A stretch of DNA of 64,000 nucleotides from Streptomyces subrutilus (GTDB lineage Bacteria > Actinomycetota > Actinomycetes > Streptomycetales > Streptomycetaceae): the NCBI RefSeq assembly GCF_008704535.1, contig NZ_CP023701.1:6862001-6926000 (forward strand). Direction: 5' to 3'. The translations under genes were made by a program, and so were the position numbers. The notes beneath the pieces are model-generated. The model was not told the origin of the DNA. It searched no databases and worked only from the letters and a program-made list of their open reading frames with translations. Positions 32,442 to 40,344 of this stretch are shown here, in pieces (position 1 is the first letter of the stretch; each line of letters opens with the position of its first letter).

Positions 32442-32951
32442 TCAGCGCCGTTCCAGCACGCCCCGGACGAACGCCGCCTGGCCGGCGTGCTGGAGGCTGT
32501 CGCCCAGCACGCTGACCAGGCGGACGCCCAGGGTCACCGGCGGGCTCCACCCCTCGTCGACCACCCGGTCGAGGTCGGCGGCGCCCAGGCCGTGCACGAA
32601 CCGCAGGGTCTCCTCGTGCACCGCGTCGTAGTACTCCAGCAGCAGCGCGCCCGATTCGACCCGGACCGCGCCGGCCTGCCGCGGGGTGTGCCCGTAGCCG
32701 GTCGAGCCGGCCGGCAGGGAGAGGGCGAACCGTGCCGCCCAGCCCTGCGCCTCCCAGACCTGCTCGCGCCCGGCCGCGTCCGCGACGTGGTCGTCCTGGA
32801 CGCGGGTCAGGTGCCAGACGAGCCAGGTGATCGAGTTCGCCGCCGGATCGATCCGTGCTCCGAGCTGATCCGCCGAGAGCCCCTCGACGACCTCGTGCAC
32901 GACCTCGCTGATGCGGGCGAACCCGTCGGTGATGACGTCCGTAGCCTTCAT
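32442..32951 (-). CDS. DinB/DUF664-family protein
   Basis: A 169-residue four-helix-bundle protein of the DinB-like (DUF664) superfamily, which includes mycothiol- and bacillithiol-dependent transferases. The metal-binding histidines are likely those in ITWLVWHLTRVQDDH (near 48-57) and in LGDSLQHAGQAAFVRG (near 153). VVEGLSADQLGARIDPAANSITWL is the standard opening. The ATG at 32949-32951 has a GGTGGGGCGC upstream element. No enzymatic role can be assigned. It stands alone between the cold-shock-like gene and the MFS exporter. Confidence 0.85.
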   Translation of the reverse strand: MKATDVITDGFARISEVVHEVVEGLSADQLGARIDPAANSITWLVWHLTRVQDDHVADAAGREQVWEAQGWAARFALSLPAGSTGYGHTPRQAGAVRVESGALLLEYYDAVHEETLRFVHGLGAADLDRVVDEGWSPPVTLGVRLVSVLGDSLQHAGQAAFVRGVLERR

Positions 32952-33042
32952 GCGCCCCACCATGCAAGCCGTACGGGGTGCCCCGCCGGGACCGACACGC
33001 GGTGGGCGGGCGGTCCGTACGGCCCGACGTCCGCCCGGGCGG

Positions 33043-34581
33043 TCAGCCGCGCCCGGCGGGCGCCGGGCTCTTCCCCGCGTCGCGGGTCCGGGCGGGGACC
33101 GGGGCGTCACCGGCCGTCCCGGCCCCGGCCGTACCCCCGGCCACCGTGCCGTGCCGCCCCCGCAGCCCGATCCAGCTGATCAGACCCACCAGGGCGAAGG
33201 CGGCCGCGCCGATCCCGAAGGTGAGCGTGAAGGCGGACTCCGCGGGCAGCGGCGGGACGCCCGCCGGAAGGTGCGCGAGGGTCCGGGACGCCAGGATGGT
33301 CGTCACGATCGCGCTGCCCACCGCGCTGCCCGTCGAGCGGGAGATCGAGTTGATGCCGTTGGCGATGCCGCTCTGGTGGTGCGGGACGCTCGCCATGATC
33401 ACGGCGGGCATGGCGGCGTAGCCGAAGCTGACGGCCGCGCCGACGACGAGCCCGGCGCCGATCACGGAGGCGGTGTGCTGGTGGTCCAGGGCGAGCCAGG
33501 CGAAGCCGACGGCGCCCAGGGCGGCCGCGAGGCCCAGGGCGGTGCGCGGACCGCGGTGGCGCACCAGGTGGCCGCCCAGCGGCGAGGCGAGCAGCGAGAC
33601 GATGGCGCCCGGCAGCAGGAACTGCACGGAGGCGCGCAGGATGGAGGCGTCGAAACCGTAGCCGGTGAGGGCCTGCGGCATCTGGACGAGGTAGGAGACG
33701 CCCAGGAAGTTGGCGAACATGCCGAAGCCGACGAGGACGCCGGCCAGGTTGGCCATCAGGACCGGGCGGTGCACGAACATCCGCATGTCCACGAGCGGTT
33801 CGCGGACCTTGAGCTCGGTCAGCACCCACACGGCCGCCATCACGGCCGCGCCGGCGAAGCTGCCCAGCGTGCGGCCGGAGGCCCAGCCCCACTCGTGGCC
33901 CTGGGAGATGGGCAGCAGGAGCAGCAGCAGGGCGGTGCCGAGGGTCAGCGCGCCGAGGAAGTCGGTGCGCCCGCCGGTCTTGTGCCGGGTGGCGGGGACC
34001 AGGAGGACGACGGCGAGCAGGGCCAGGGCCGCGAAGCCGGTGGCCATCCAGAAGGCGTTGCGGTAGTCCGCGTCCGAACCCGAGGTGAGCAGTCCGGTGG
34101 CGACGAGCGCGAGGCCGCTGCCGAACGCGAGCGTGCCGCTGACCAGGGCCATCGCACCGGGCAGCTTCTGCGGCCGGACCTCTTCGCGCAGCACCGACAG
34201 GGCCAGCGGGAAGATCGCGGTCGCGGCTCCCTGGAGCACCCGGCCCAGGATCAGCAGCGGCAGCGTGGAGGCCAGGGCGGCGATGACCGAACCGGCCACC
34301 ATGACGCCGAGCACGGCGACCAGGGTGGGCTTCTTGCCGTGCTGGTCTCCGAACCGGCCCAGGAGCGGGGTGAAGACGGCCGCCGACAGCAGGGTGGCCG
34401 TGGTCACCCAGCTCACGTTGGCCGTGGAGGTGCCGAGGTCGGTGCGGATGAGGCCCAGGATCGGGACGGGCAGCGTCTGCATCATCGACACGACCATGGC
34501 GGCGAGGCTCAGCGCGAAGACGATGACCGTCTCGTTCCGGGGCCCGGCGTCCGGTGCGTCGGCGGGGGAGGGGGTGCTCAT
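33043..34581 (-). CDS. MFS drug exporter, DHA2 (14-helix) family
   Basis: A 512-residue polytopic transporter with about 14 hydrophobic segments. Motif A-like sequence GRFGDQHGKKP is between helices 2 and 3, and motif C-like GFLLTS-type glycine patterns appear later. This is the EmrB/QacA (DHA2) group of proton-driven exporters. It is divergent from a MarR regulator, and the 137-base gap carries three TTGA-N5-TCAA sites, so the regulator very likely represses this exporter. Its substrate is unknown, but the pairing suggests drug or self-metabolite export. Confidence 0.92.
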   Translation of the reverse strand: MSTPSPADAPDAGPRNETVIVFALSLAAMVVSMMQTLPVPILGLIRTDLGTSTANVSWVTTATLLSAAVFTPLLGRFGDQHGKKPTLVAVLGVMVAGSVIAALASTLPLLILGRVLQGAATAIFPLALSVLREEVRPQKLPGAMALVSGTLAFGSGLALVATGLLTSGSDADYRNAFWMATGFAALALLAVVLLVPATRHKTGGRTDFLGALTLGTALLLLLLPISQGHEWGWASGRTLGSFAGAAVMAAVWVLTELKVREPLVDMRMFVHRPVLMANLAGVLVGFGMFANFLGVSYLVQMPQALTGYGFDASILRASVQFLLPGAIVSLLASPLGGHLVRHRGPRTALGLAAALGAVGFAWLALDHQHTASVIGAGLVVGAAVSFGYAAMPAVIMASVPHHQSGIANGINSISRSTGSAVGSAIVTTILASRTLAHLPAGVPPLPAESAFTLTFGIGAAAFALVGLISWIGLRGRHGTVAGGTAGAGTAGDAPVPARTRDAGKSPAPAGRG

Positions 34582-34620
34582 GGGTGGCGGGACCTTCTCA
34601 GTGCTTCAGATCGCAGATGT

Positions 34621-34697
34621 TTGATGTCATCAAGTAACCCGACCGACGGTAGACGCGAATAGTTGAGGTGGTCAAGTAAACAATTGATAATGTCAAT
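34621..34697. promoter_or_regulatory. Three MarR-type operators (TTGA-N5-TCAA)
   Basis: The gap between the divergent exporter and MarR genes contains TTGATGTCATCAA (34621-34633), TTGAGGTGGTCAA (34663-34675) and TTGATAATGTCAA (34685-34697). All share TTGA-N5-TCAA, with centres 42 and 22 bp apart, about four and two helical turns. This is a convincing operator set for the MarR protein and implies control of both directions. Confidence 0.75.
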
Positions 34698-34718
34698 GAT
34701 CCTGAGTACCCTCCAGCC

Positions 34719-35168
34719 ATGAGCGACACCCTCCCGCACGCCCCCTCCAAGCTCGAACTGCTGGAACTCCTCGCCGCCATCGGTACGGCCCAGTGGCGCG
34801 ACTTCGCGGCCGCGGCCGCGCACCACGGACTCACCTCCACCCAGGCCAAGGTCCTGGCGCAGCTCGACGGCCCCCTCCCGATGCGCGCCCTGGCGACCCT
34901 GCTGGTCTGCGACGCCTCCAACGTGACCGGGATCGTCGACCGCCTCGAAGCCCGCGAACTGGTGCGCCGGGAGCCCTCGGTCGCCGACCGCCGCGTCAAG
35001 AACGTCGTCGCCACCGACGCCGGCCGCGAGGTGATCCGGCGCGTGCGGGAGGAGATGCAGACGACGCACGGGGCGCTCGACACCCTCGACGGAGCGGAGA
35101 GCGCCACCCTCTACGCCCTCCTGGAACGGCTGCGCCCGACCATGGAGAAGGGCGCCCGCACGGCATGA
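34719..35168 (+). CDS. MarR-family transcriptional regulator
   Basis: A 149-residue winged-helix repressor. The HTH is LTSTQAKVLAQLDGPLPMRALATLLVCDASNVTGIVDRLEARELV (about 38-80), followed by the wing RREPSVADRRVKNVVATDAGREVI. It is divergent from the DHA2 exporter and its likely operators lie between. The start lacks a clear ribosome site. The ATGA overlap with the HutD gene shows that the two are co-translated. Confidence 0.92.
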   Translation: MSDTLPHAPSKLELLELLAAIGTAQWRDFAAAAAHHGLTSTQAKVLAQLDGPLPMRALATLLVCDASNVTGIVDRLEARELVRREPSVADRRVKNVVATDAGREVIRRVREEMQTTHGALDTLDGAESATLYALLERLRPTMEKGARTA

Positions 35169-35830
35169 CAGCCGGCAGTCGCGAGGGCGGGCCCGCGGGC
35201 CCGGGCGCGGTCCGGGTGCTCCGGGCGGCCCACCGTACGGCCTCGGCCTGGAAGAACGGCGGCGGAGTCACCCGCGAGGTCGCGGCCCGTCCCGAAGGTG
35301 CGGGCCCGGACGCATTCGTCTGGCGGGTGAGCATCGCCGAGGTCGCCGCCGACGGGCCGTTCTCCGCGTTCCCCGGAGTCGACCGCACCCTCACGCTCGC
35401 CGAGGGCGCGGGCATGGAGCTGACGGTGGGCGGCGTGCGCCGCGTCGTGGCCGAGCGGTTCGCGCCGCGGCACTTCGCGGGGGACGAGCCCACCGCCTGC
35501 CGGCTGCTGTCCGGCCCCGTCGTGAACTTCAACGTGATGTACCGCAGGGACGCCGTGCGCGCCCGGACCGCGGTCGTACGGAGCGACGGAGGAGGCCGCG
35601 GCGACGGCCACGGTGGCCGGGGGCGGCCGCTCGCGCTCACCGCGGGGCCGGGGGAGACCCTGCTGGTGGTGGCCCTGGAGGGGGCCGCCGTACTGGAGCG
35701 GCCGGACGGCTCCGGCCCGGGAGAGCGGCTGGGCCCGTACGACGCCGCGTCGGCGACGGGCCCGTTCGACCGGCTGCTGCGCACCGAGGGGCGGGCGGCC
35801 GTGGTCCGCTTCGAGCCGCTGCGGCCCTGA
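35165..35830 (+). CDS. HutD-family protein
   Basis: A 221-residue HutD/Ves-like cupin-fold protein. Typical blocks are TASAWKNGGGVTREVAARPEGA (about 25-46), FVWRVSIAEVAADGPFSAFPGVDRTLTLAEG (about 52-82), and PVVNFNVMYRR. HutD homologues accompany histidine-use genes in some bacteria, possibly as formylglutamate-binding regulators, but no hut genes adjoin here. The start overlaps the MarR stop (ATGA), so it belongs to the MarR operon. A Gly/Asp-rich insertion (near 138-150) is unusual. Confidence 0.87.
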   Translation: MTAGSREGGPAGPGAVRVLRAAHRTASAWKNGGGVTREVAARPEGAGPDAFVWRVSIAEVAADGPFSAFPGVDRTLTLAEGAGMELTVGGVRRVVAERFAPRHFAGDEPTACRLLSGPVVNFNVMYRRDAVRARTAVVRSDGGGRGDGHGGRGRPLALTAGPGETLLVVALEGAAVLERPDGSGPGERLGPYDAASATGPFDRLLRTEGRAAVVRFEPLRP

Positions 35831-35835
35831 GCCGC

Positions 35836-36275
35836 CGCTCGACGGCTCGACCGGGCGTCCGGCCGGTGGGCCGGCCGAGGAGGACGCCCGCCAACGTCAG
35901 GAGCAGGCCGCAGAGCTGGGCGGGGGCGAGGGTCTCGCCCGCGACCGCCGTGCCCAGCAGCACTCCCGTCACCGGGTTGAGCAGTCCCAGCAGGCCGACC
36001 GTCCCGGCGGGCAGGTGCCGCAGTCCCGCGAACCAGGCCGCGAAGGCCAGGGCCGTCGCGATGACCGTGGCGTACCCGAAACCGAGCAGGGCCGGGCCGT
36101 CCAGGGCGGGCGGCGCCCCCTCGACGACGACGGCCGCGGGCAGCAGGACCAGGCCACCGGCGAGCAACTGCCAACAGGTCGAGGCGAGTACGTCCACCTC
36201 CACCTCGGTGCTCCACCGCTTGGCGAGCACGTAGCCGAAGGAGGACACCGCCATGGCGGCGACGGAGGCGAGCAC
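35836..36275 (-). pseudogene. Truncated EamA-family transporter
   Basis: The minus strand encodes only the C-terminal half of a DMT/EamA transporter: five hydrophobic segments, among them SFGYVLAKRW, LLAGGLVLLPAAVVV, LLGFGYATVIATALAFAAWFAGLRHLPAG and LLNPVTGVLLGTAVAGE. Family members are about 300 residues with ten segments; here the N-terminal half is missing and the frame abuts a MarR fragment. The open frame runs on to 35637, antisense to HutD, which suggests that the original end is also lost. It is most likely a remnant of a MarR-EamA divergent pair removed by deletion. Confidence 0.65.
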
Positions 36276-36453
36276 GCTGCCGCGTGGTGGCGCTCACGCG
36301 GGCCGGGCGCGAGCTGATCGACCGGGCCCTTCGCCGACCACATGCGCAACGAACGCGAGCTCCTCGGCGGGCTCGACGCCGACCAGGCGGCGGCCCTGGA
36401 GGGACTCCCTCACGGTCTGGCTGGCGAAGCTGGAGCCGCCGCCGGGAGCATGA
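36276..36453 (+). pseudogene. Decayed 3' fragment of a MarR-family regulator
   Basis: Three frames together carry the end of a MarR protein: VALTRAGRELIDRA in one frame, then FADHMRNERELLGGLDADQAAALEGL in another, then LTVWLAKLEPPPGA and a stop at 36451-36453. MarR wings and C-terminal helices normally read like this in one frame, so at least two frameshifts are needed. The DNA-binding part is absent. It directly abuts the truncated EamA gene. Confidence 0.6.
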
Positions 36454-36531
36454 GGGGCCGGGGCCGGGGCCGGGGTCGGGGTCGGGGTCGGGGTCGGCGT
36501 CGGGGTCGGCGTCGGGGTCGGCGTCGGGGCC
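36454..36531. repeat. G-rich hexamer tandem repeat
   Basis: About 13 units of GGGGCC, GGGGTC or GGCGTC follow one another. Many successive runs of four G separated by two bases make this strand a strong candidate for G-quadruplex formation. It lies between the MarR fragment and the galactose-oxidase-like gene end. On the opposite (transcribed) strand it would give C-rich RNA downstream of that gene. Confidence 0.8.
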
Positions 36532-36553
36532 TGCGGACCGGGGCCGCGGGCGG

Positions 36554-38410
36554 TCAGCGGACGCCCAGCTTCACCCACCGCGCGACGCTGGGCACCCCCT
36601 TCCCGTCCAGCAGGAACAGCATGTAGTAGCCGGGCGGCGCGTCGGCCGGCGACGGCGGGGTCCGCAGTCCGATCGTCCCCCCGCGCAGGCCCGTGATCCG
36701 GAGCTCCAGGTGGCGCTGGCTGGTGTTCACCGAGTGGGTGACCGTCGACGGGGCCAGCAGGACGGCCCGCGCCACGTCGCCCGGGGTGGAGCTGGTGACC
36801 TCGAAGGCCCGGTCGTGGCCGAGCTCGCCCGCCGGAACCCGGTCGAGGGCCGGCCGGGCCCCCCGGTGCAGGTAGGCCGGCTCGTACAGCTCGATGCTGC
36901 CGTCCATGGCGTCGTCGATGTCGGGGTCGTTGGCGATCTGCTGGAGCTCGTCTCCGGTGACCATCACCCGGCCGTCCGGCATCACCAGGGCGTTCGAGTG
37001 GTAGCCGCGCGGCAGCCGCTGGGCCGGACCGAGCCGCCAGTTCCCGCGCGCGTCCCGCAGCTCGACCTGCCGGTACTTGGGATCGGCCCGGGGGTTGAAC
37101 GGGCCGTGGCCGTAGTCCCGGGTGTCGAGGGCGCCGTTGACGGTCAGCAGGGTCGCGTCCGGCAGGATCAGCGTGTCGTCCTGGGTGCGGCCGAACGCGC
37201 GCGGCCGCTCGGTGGTCCAACGGCCGCCGGACAGTCGGTACGTGAACGGGTCGTGCGGGTCGCCCCCCAGGACCAGCACGGAGTCCGGGCCGCGGAAGCC
37301 GGCCGGCAGCGGCACCGCCGAACCGTAGCCGCGGAAGTCGGCGGGCCGCCGGGGGAGGTCGGTGCGCACCTCCCGGACCGGGTCGAACCGCCACTGCTGG
37401 TCGGCGTCGCGCCCGAGGCCGTAGACCATCCCGTCCCGGAGCGAGAAGAGGTGCGGATAGTCGTTGCGGAACGGGGCGTCGGTGCGCAGCCGTTCGGCGG
37501 ACAGGCCCACCGGGATGTCGAAGGGCCGCCAGGGCACCGGGTGCCGCAGAGCGGGGAAGCGCTCCACCACCGGGGTGGGCGTCCCCGTACCGCGCTCGGA
37601 CTGGCCCGACATGATGATCTGCCGGCCGTCCGCGCCGGTCACGGCCGTGGGGTACCAGCGGCCCACGGACATGTCCCGGTTGCGGAACCAGGTCTCGGTC
37701 CACGGGTCGAAGACGAAGGACAGCTTCGCGCCGCTGCCGCCCTTACCGCCGACGTTGCCGCCGAAGACCCCGACCATGCCGTTGGGGAGGTAGGCGTGCC
37801 CGGCGCAGAAGAACGGGGCCGGACGCGGGGCGTAGTGGCCGTCGGGCATGAGGACGACGGGCGGCGAGACCTTGGTGAAGGCCGCGGCGCCGGTCCCCTT
37901 CGCCGGGTCCCAGAGGTATCCGCGCCCGGCGTTCGTCCGGCCTACCGTGCCGGTGGGGCCGGTCTCCTTGGTGGGGTCGGCCTCCACGCGCTCGAACGAG
38001 AAGAGCAGCACCTTGCCCGTGGGCAGCTGGGCCACGTGCACCCCGAAGTCGGGTGACGGGAAGTACGCGGCGAACCGGCCCGACTCCGCGTCCGCGAACG
38101 CCCGGTTGGTCCGCTCCTGCGACGCCCGGTGCGCGGCCAGGCTCGCGGTGCGCTTCGACTGCGGGTAGCCCTGTGCGCCCTTGGCCGCGTCCCGCAGCCG
38201 GGCGTGCTCCCGGGCGTGTTCCCGGCCGAGCACGGCGGCCTCGCCCGACGCCGACGCCGACGCCGACGCCGGACCGGGCGCCGACGCCGGCCCGGGCGCG
38301 GGCGCGGGGACCGGGACCGGTGTCACCGCCGCCAGGGTGAGCGCGCAGCCGACCAACCATGCCGCCATCGCGGCGGACCGTCGGGCGCGGGGCAGGGAAC
38401 TCCCGGACAT
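36554..38410 (-). CDS. Secreted galactose-oxidase-like copper radical oxidase
   Basis: A 618-residue exported kelch-propeller protein with a C-terminal DUF1929 domain. All copper-radical residues of galactose oxidase have counterparts: Cys202 in FFCAGHAYLPNG and Tyr253 in GRWYPTA (the cross-linked pair), Tyr470-His471 in RGYHSNALVMPDG, and His559 in STVTHSVNTSQRH. The N-terminus has a signal-like segment (MAAWLVGCALTLAAVTP) and a low-complexity Pro/Ala/Ser stretch coded by GACGCC repeats. Streptomyces GlxA has this fold and works beside the cellulose-synthase-like CslA, but no such neighbour is seen, so this may be a paralogue. GAGGAG precedes the ATG. Confidence 0.9.
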   Translation of the reverse strand: MSGSSLPRARRSAAMAAWLVGCALTLAAVTPVPVPAPAPGPASAPGPASASASASGEAAVLGREHAREHARLRDAAKGAQGYPQSKRTASLAAHRASQERTNRAFADAESGRFAAYFPSPDFGVHVAQLPTGKVLLFSFERVEADPTKETGPTGTVGRTNAGRGYLWDPAKGTGAAAFTKVSPPVVLMPDGHYAPRPAPFFCAGHAYLPNGMVGVFGGNVGGKGGSGAKLSFVFDPWTETWFRNRDMSVGRWYPTAVTGADGRQIIMSGQSERGTGTPTPVVERFPALRHPVPWRPFDIPVGLSAERLRTDAPFRNDYPHLFSLRDGMVYGLGRDADQQWRFDPVREVRTDLPRRPADFRGYGSAVPLPAGFRGPDSVLVLGGDPHDPFTYRLSGGRWTTERPRAFGRTQDDTLILPDATLLTVNGALDTRDYGHGPFNPRADPKYRQVELRDARGNWRLGPAQRLPRGYHSNALVMPDGRVMVTGDELQQIANDPDIDDAMDGSIELYEPAYLHRGARPALDRVPAGELGHDRAFEVTSSTPGDVARAVLLAPSTVTHSVNTSQRHLELRITGLRGGTIGLRTPPSPADAPPGYYMLFLLDGKGVPSVARWVKLGVR

Positions 38411-38693
38411 GGAACTCCTCGTGGCGAAGGCACCGGCCCGGCGGCGGCCGTGCGCGCCGGACCCGGGGCAGCGGGCCCCGGACGCTGATGGACTGCGCAG
38501 ATACTAGAAGGAACCAGAACAAAACCACCCCGTGCGACGCGAGCCGGGGCCGTTCGGCGGTGCACCACCGCCCGACTGATCGTTTCTCCTGAGGGGGGCG
38601 GGCCGGGCACGGCTGCGTACGGGCAGCCCGCGGCGACACGAGCGACCGGGATATTGCGTACCGCGCCGACCGGCGCACGTGCAGAATCGATCC

Positions 38694-39311
38694 ATGGCGG
38701 ACATGGAGGCGTTCCGGGACGCGGTGGGCCGCTGGGCGGCCGGTGGGCCCGGGGGGCCGGCGGGTGATCTGGCGGTGCGGCTGGGGCTGCGCACGGCGGT
38801 GCTGCTGGAAGGGCCGAGCGACTTCGAGGCCGTCGAGGCGCTGGCCGCACGGCGCGGCCGCGACCTCGCCGCCGAGGGGGTCTGCGTCGTCCCGATGGGC
38901 GGGGCGATGAGCGTGGGCCGCTACGCCGGGCTCCTCGGGCCGCCCGGCCTCGGCCTGCGGCTGACCGGACTGTGCGACGAACGCGAACGGCCCTTCTACC
39001 AGCGCGGCCTGGAACGGGCCCGGGCAGCGCACCCGGGCTTCTTCGTGTGTGCGGCGGACCTGGAAGAGGAGCTGATCCGCGCGCTGGGCACGGCGGCGGT
39101 CGAGGAGGTCATCCGCTCCGAGGACGACCAGCGCGCCTGGCAGACCTTCGCGCGTCAGCCCGCCCAGCACGGGCGGTCCCGCCCCCAGCAGTTGCGCCGC
39201 TTCCTCGGCACGAAGAAGGGCCGCAAGATCCGCTACGGCCGCCTCTTGGTGGAGGCCCTCGCCCCCGAACGGGTACCGGCCCCGCTCGACGCCCTCTTCG
39301 CGACCCTGTGA
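38694..39311 (+). CDS. Stand-alone TOPRIM-domain protein (OLD-nuclease-like)
   Basis: A 205-residue protein consisting mainly of a TOPRIM domain like that of OLD-family nucleases. The acidic motifs are visible: AVLLEGPSDFEAVEAL (Glu) near 35-50, LTGLCDERERPFY (Asp-x-Glu) near 92-104, and CAADLEEELIRALG near 120-133. No ATPase domain is attached or adjacent, unlike full OLD proteins. The C-terminal KKGRKIRYGRLLVEAL is also typical. CAGAAT seven bases before the ATG suggests a leaderless transcript. Its role may be nucleic-acid processing; the substrate is unknown. Confidence 0.85.
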   Translation: MADMEAFRDAVGRWAAGGPGGPAGDLAVRLGLRTAVLLEGPSDFEAVEALAARRGRDLAAEGVCVVPMGGAMSVGRYAGLLGPPGLGLRLTGLCDERERPFYQRGLERARAAHPGFFVCAADLEEELIRALGTAAVEEVIRSEDDQRAWQTFARQPAQHGRSRPQQLRRFLGTKKGRKIRYGRLLVEALAPERVPAPLDALFATL

Positions 39312-39490
39312 CCTGTGACCTGTGTCCACGGGCGCCCACCACCGGGCCGAACCGACCCGCCTCTGCACCGGCCACCGCACCTGGTGCCAGAATGACGGCG
39401 CACCCGCCATCCCCTCCCGCACCATCGCGACTCGGGCACGGGGACGGGCCCGCTACGGCAGTGCACCGCACCAGGGAAGGAAGGGCGGCC

Positions 39491-40207
39491 TTGCGCCTCA
39501 ACGAGTACGACCAGCCCGTCGGCGAACCGGTGCCCGACTGGTCCCCGCGCCCCCTGCCCGGCGCCGTCACGCTCGCCGGCCGCTTCTGCCGGCTCGAACC
39601 GCTGGACGCGGACCGGCACGCCGCCGAGCTCCACGCGGCCTACCGCACGGGGTCGGACGGGCGCGACTGGACGTACATGGCCGTCGGGCCGTTCGAGCAG
39701 GCACGGGACTACCGACGCTACGTCGAAGAGGCGGCGGCCGGCAGCGACCCGCGGCACTACGCGGTGATCGATCTGCGCGACGGCAGGGCGGTCGGCACCC
39801 TGGCGCTGATGCGACAGGACCCCGTCCACGGGGTCATCGAGATCGGCAACGTGATGTTCTCGCCGGCCATGAAGCGCCGCCCCCTGTCCACCGAGGCGCA
39901 GTTCCTCGCCATGAGGTACGTCTTCGACGACCTCGGCTACCGGCGCCACGAGTGGAAGTGCGACAGCCTCAACGCGCCGTCGCGCACGACGGCGGTCCGC
40001 CTCGGCTTCACCTTCGAGGGCGTCTTCCGGCAGGCGGTCGTCTACAAGGGCCGCACTCGCGACACCGCCTGGTACTCCGTCACCGACACGGAGTGGCCGG
40101 CGGTCGGGCGGGCCCTGCGTGCCTGGCTCGCACCCGAGAACTTCGACGACCGTGCGGTCCAGCGCCGCGCGCTCGCCGAGCTGCGGGCGGCCGCGGCCGG
40201 GGGATGA
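39491..40207 (+). CDS. GNAT-family acetyltransferase (RimJ/RimL-like)
   Basis: A 238-residue GNAT enzyme. FCRLEPLDADRHAAELHAAY opens the fold, HYAVIDLRDGRAVGTLALMRQDPVHGVIEIGNVMFSP forms the central strands, and YRRHEWKCDSLNAPSRTTAVRLGFTFEGVFRQ is the acetyl-CoA-site region typical of RimJ/RimL-like proteins. It probably acetylates a protein N-terminus, amine or antibiotic. The TTG at 39491 is chosen because AAGGAAGGG precedes it; there is no ATG near the domain start. It stands alone upstream of the ECF41-linked oxidoreductase. Confidence 0.87.
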   Translation: MRLNEYDQPVGEPVPDWSPRPLPGAVTLAGRFCRLEPLDADRHAAELHAAYRTGSDGRDWTYMAVGPFEQARDYRRYVEEAAAGSDPRHYAVIDLRDGRAVGTLALMRQDPVHGVIEIGNVMFSPAMKRRPLSTEAQFLAMRYVFDDLGYRRHEWKCDSLNAPSRTTAVRLGFTFEGVFRQAVVYKGRTRDTAWYSVTDTEWPAVGRALRAWLAPENFDDRAVQRRALAELRAAAAGG

Positions 40208-40285
40208 CGGAGGCGCGGGGCCCCGCGCACGGGACGAGCCGGGGCGTACGCCGGGGACTCCTGCGCAGTGATCCGGCTCACAGGC

Positions 40286-40312
40286 TGTCACAGCGGGCGC
40301 CCGCCCGGTGTC
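40286..40312 (+). promoter_or_regulatory. Candidate ECF41-type promoter
   Basis: TGTCACA (40286-40292), 16 bases, then TGTC (40309-40312). ECF41 (SigJ-like) sigma factors recognise promoters of the type TGTCACA-N16-CGTC, usually in front of their partner oxidoreductase. The match is complete in the -35 part and 3 of 4 in the -10 part. The oxidoreductase starts 33 bases later and the ECF41 sigma gene follows it. Confidence 0.65.
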
Positions 40313-40344
40313 TCGTGTCCGAACCCCTGAGCGGAGGAGACACC

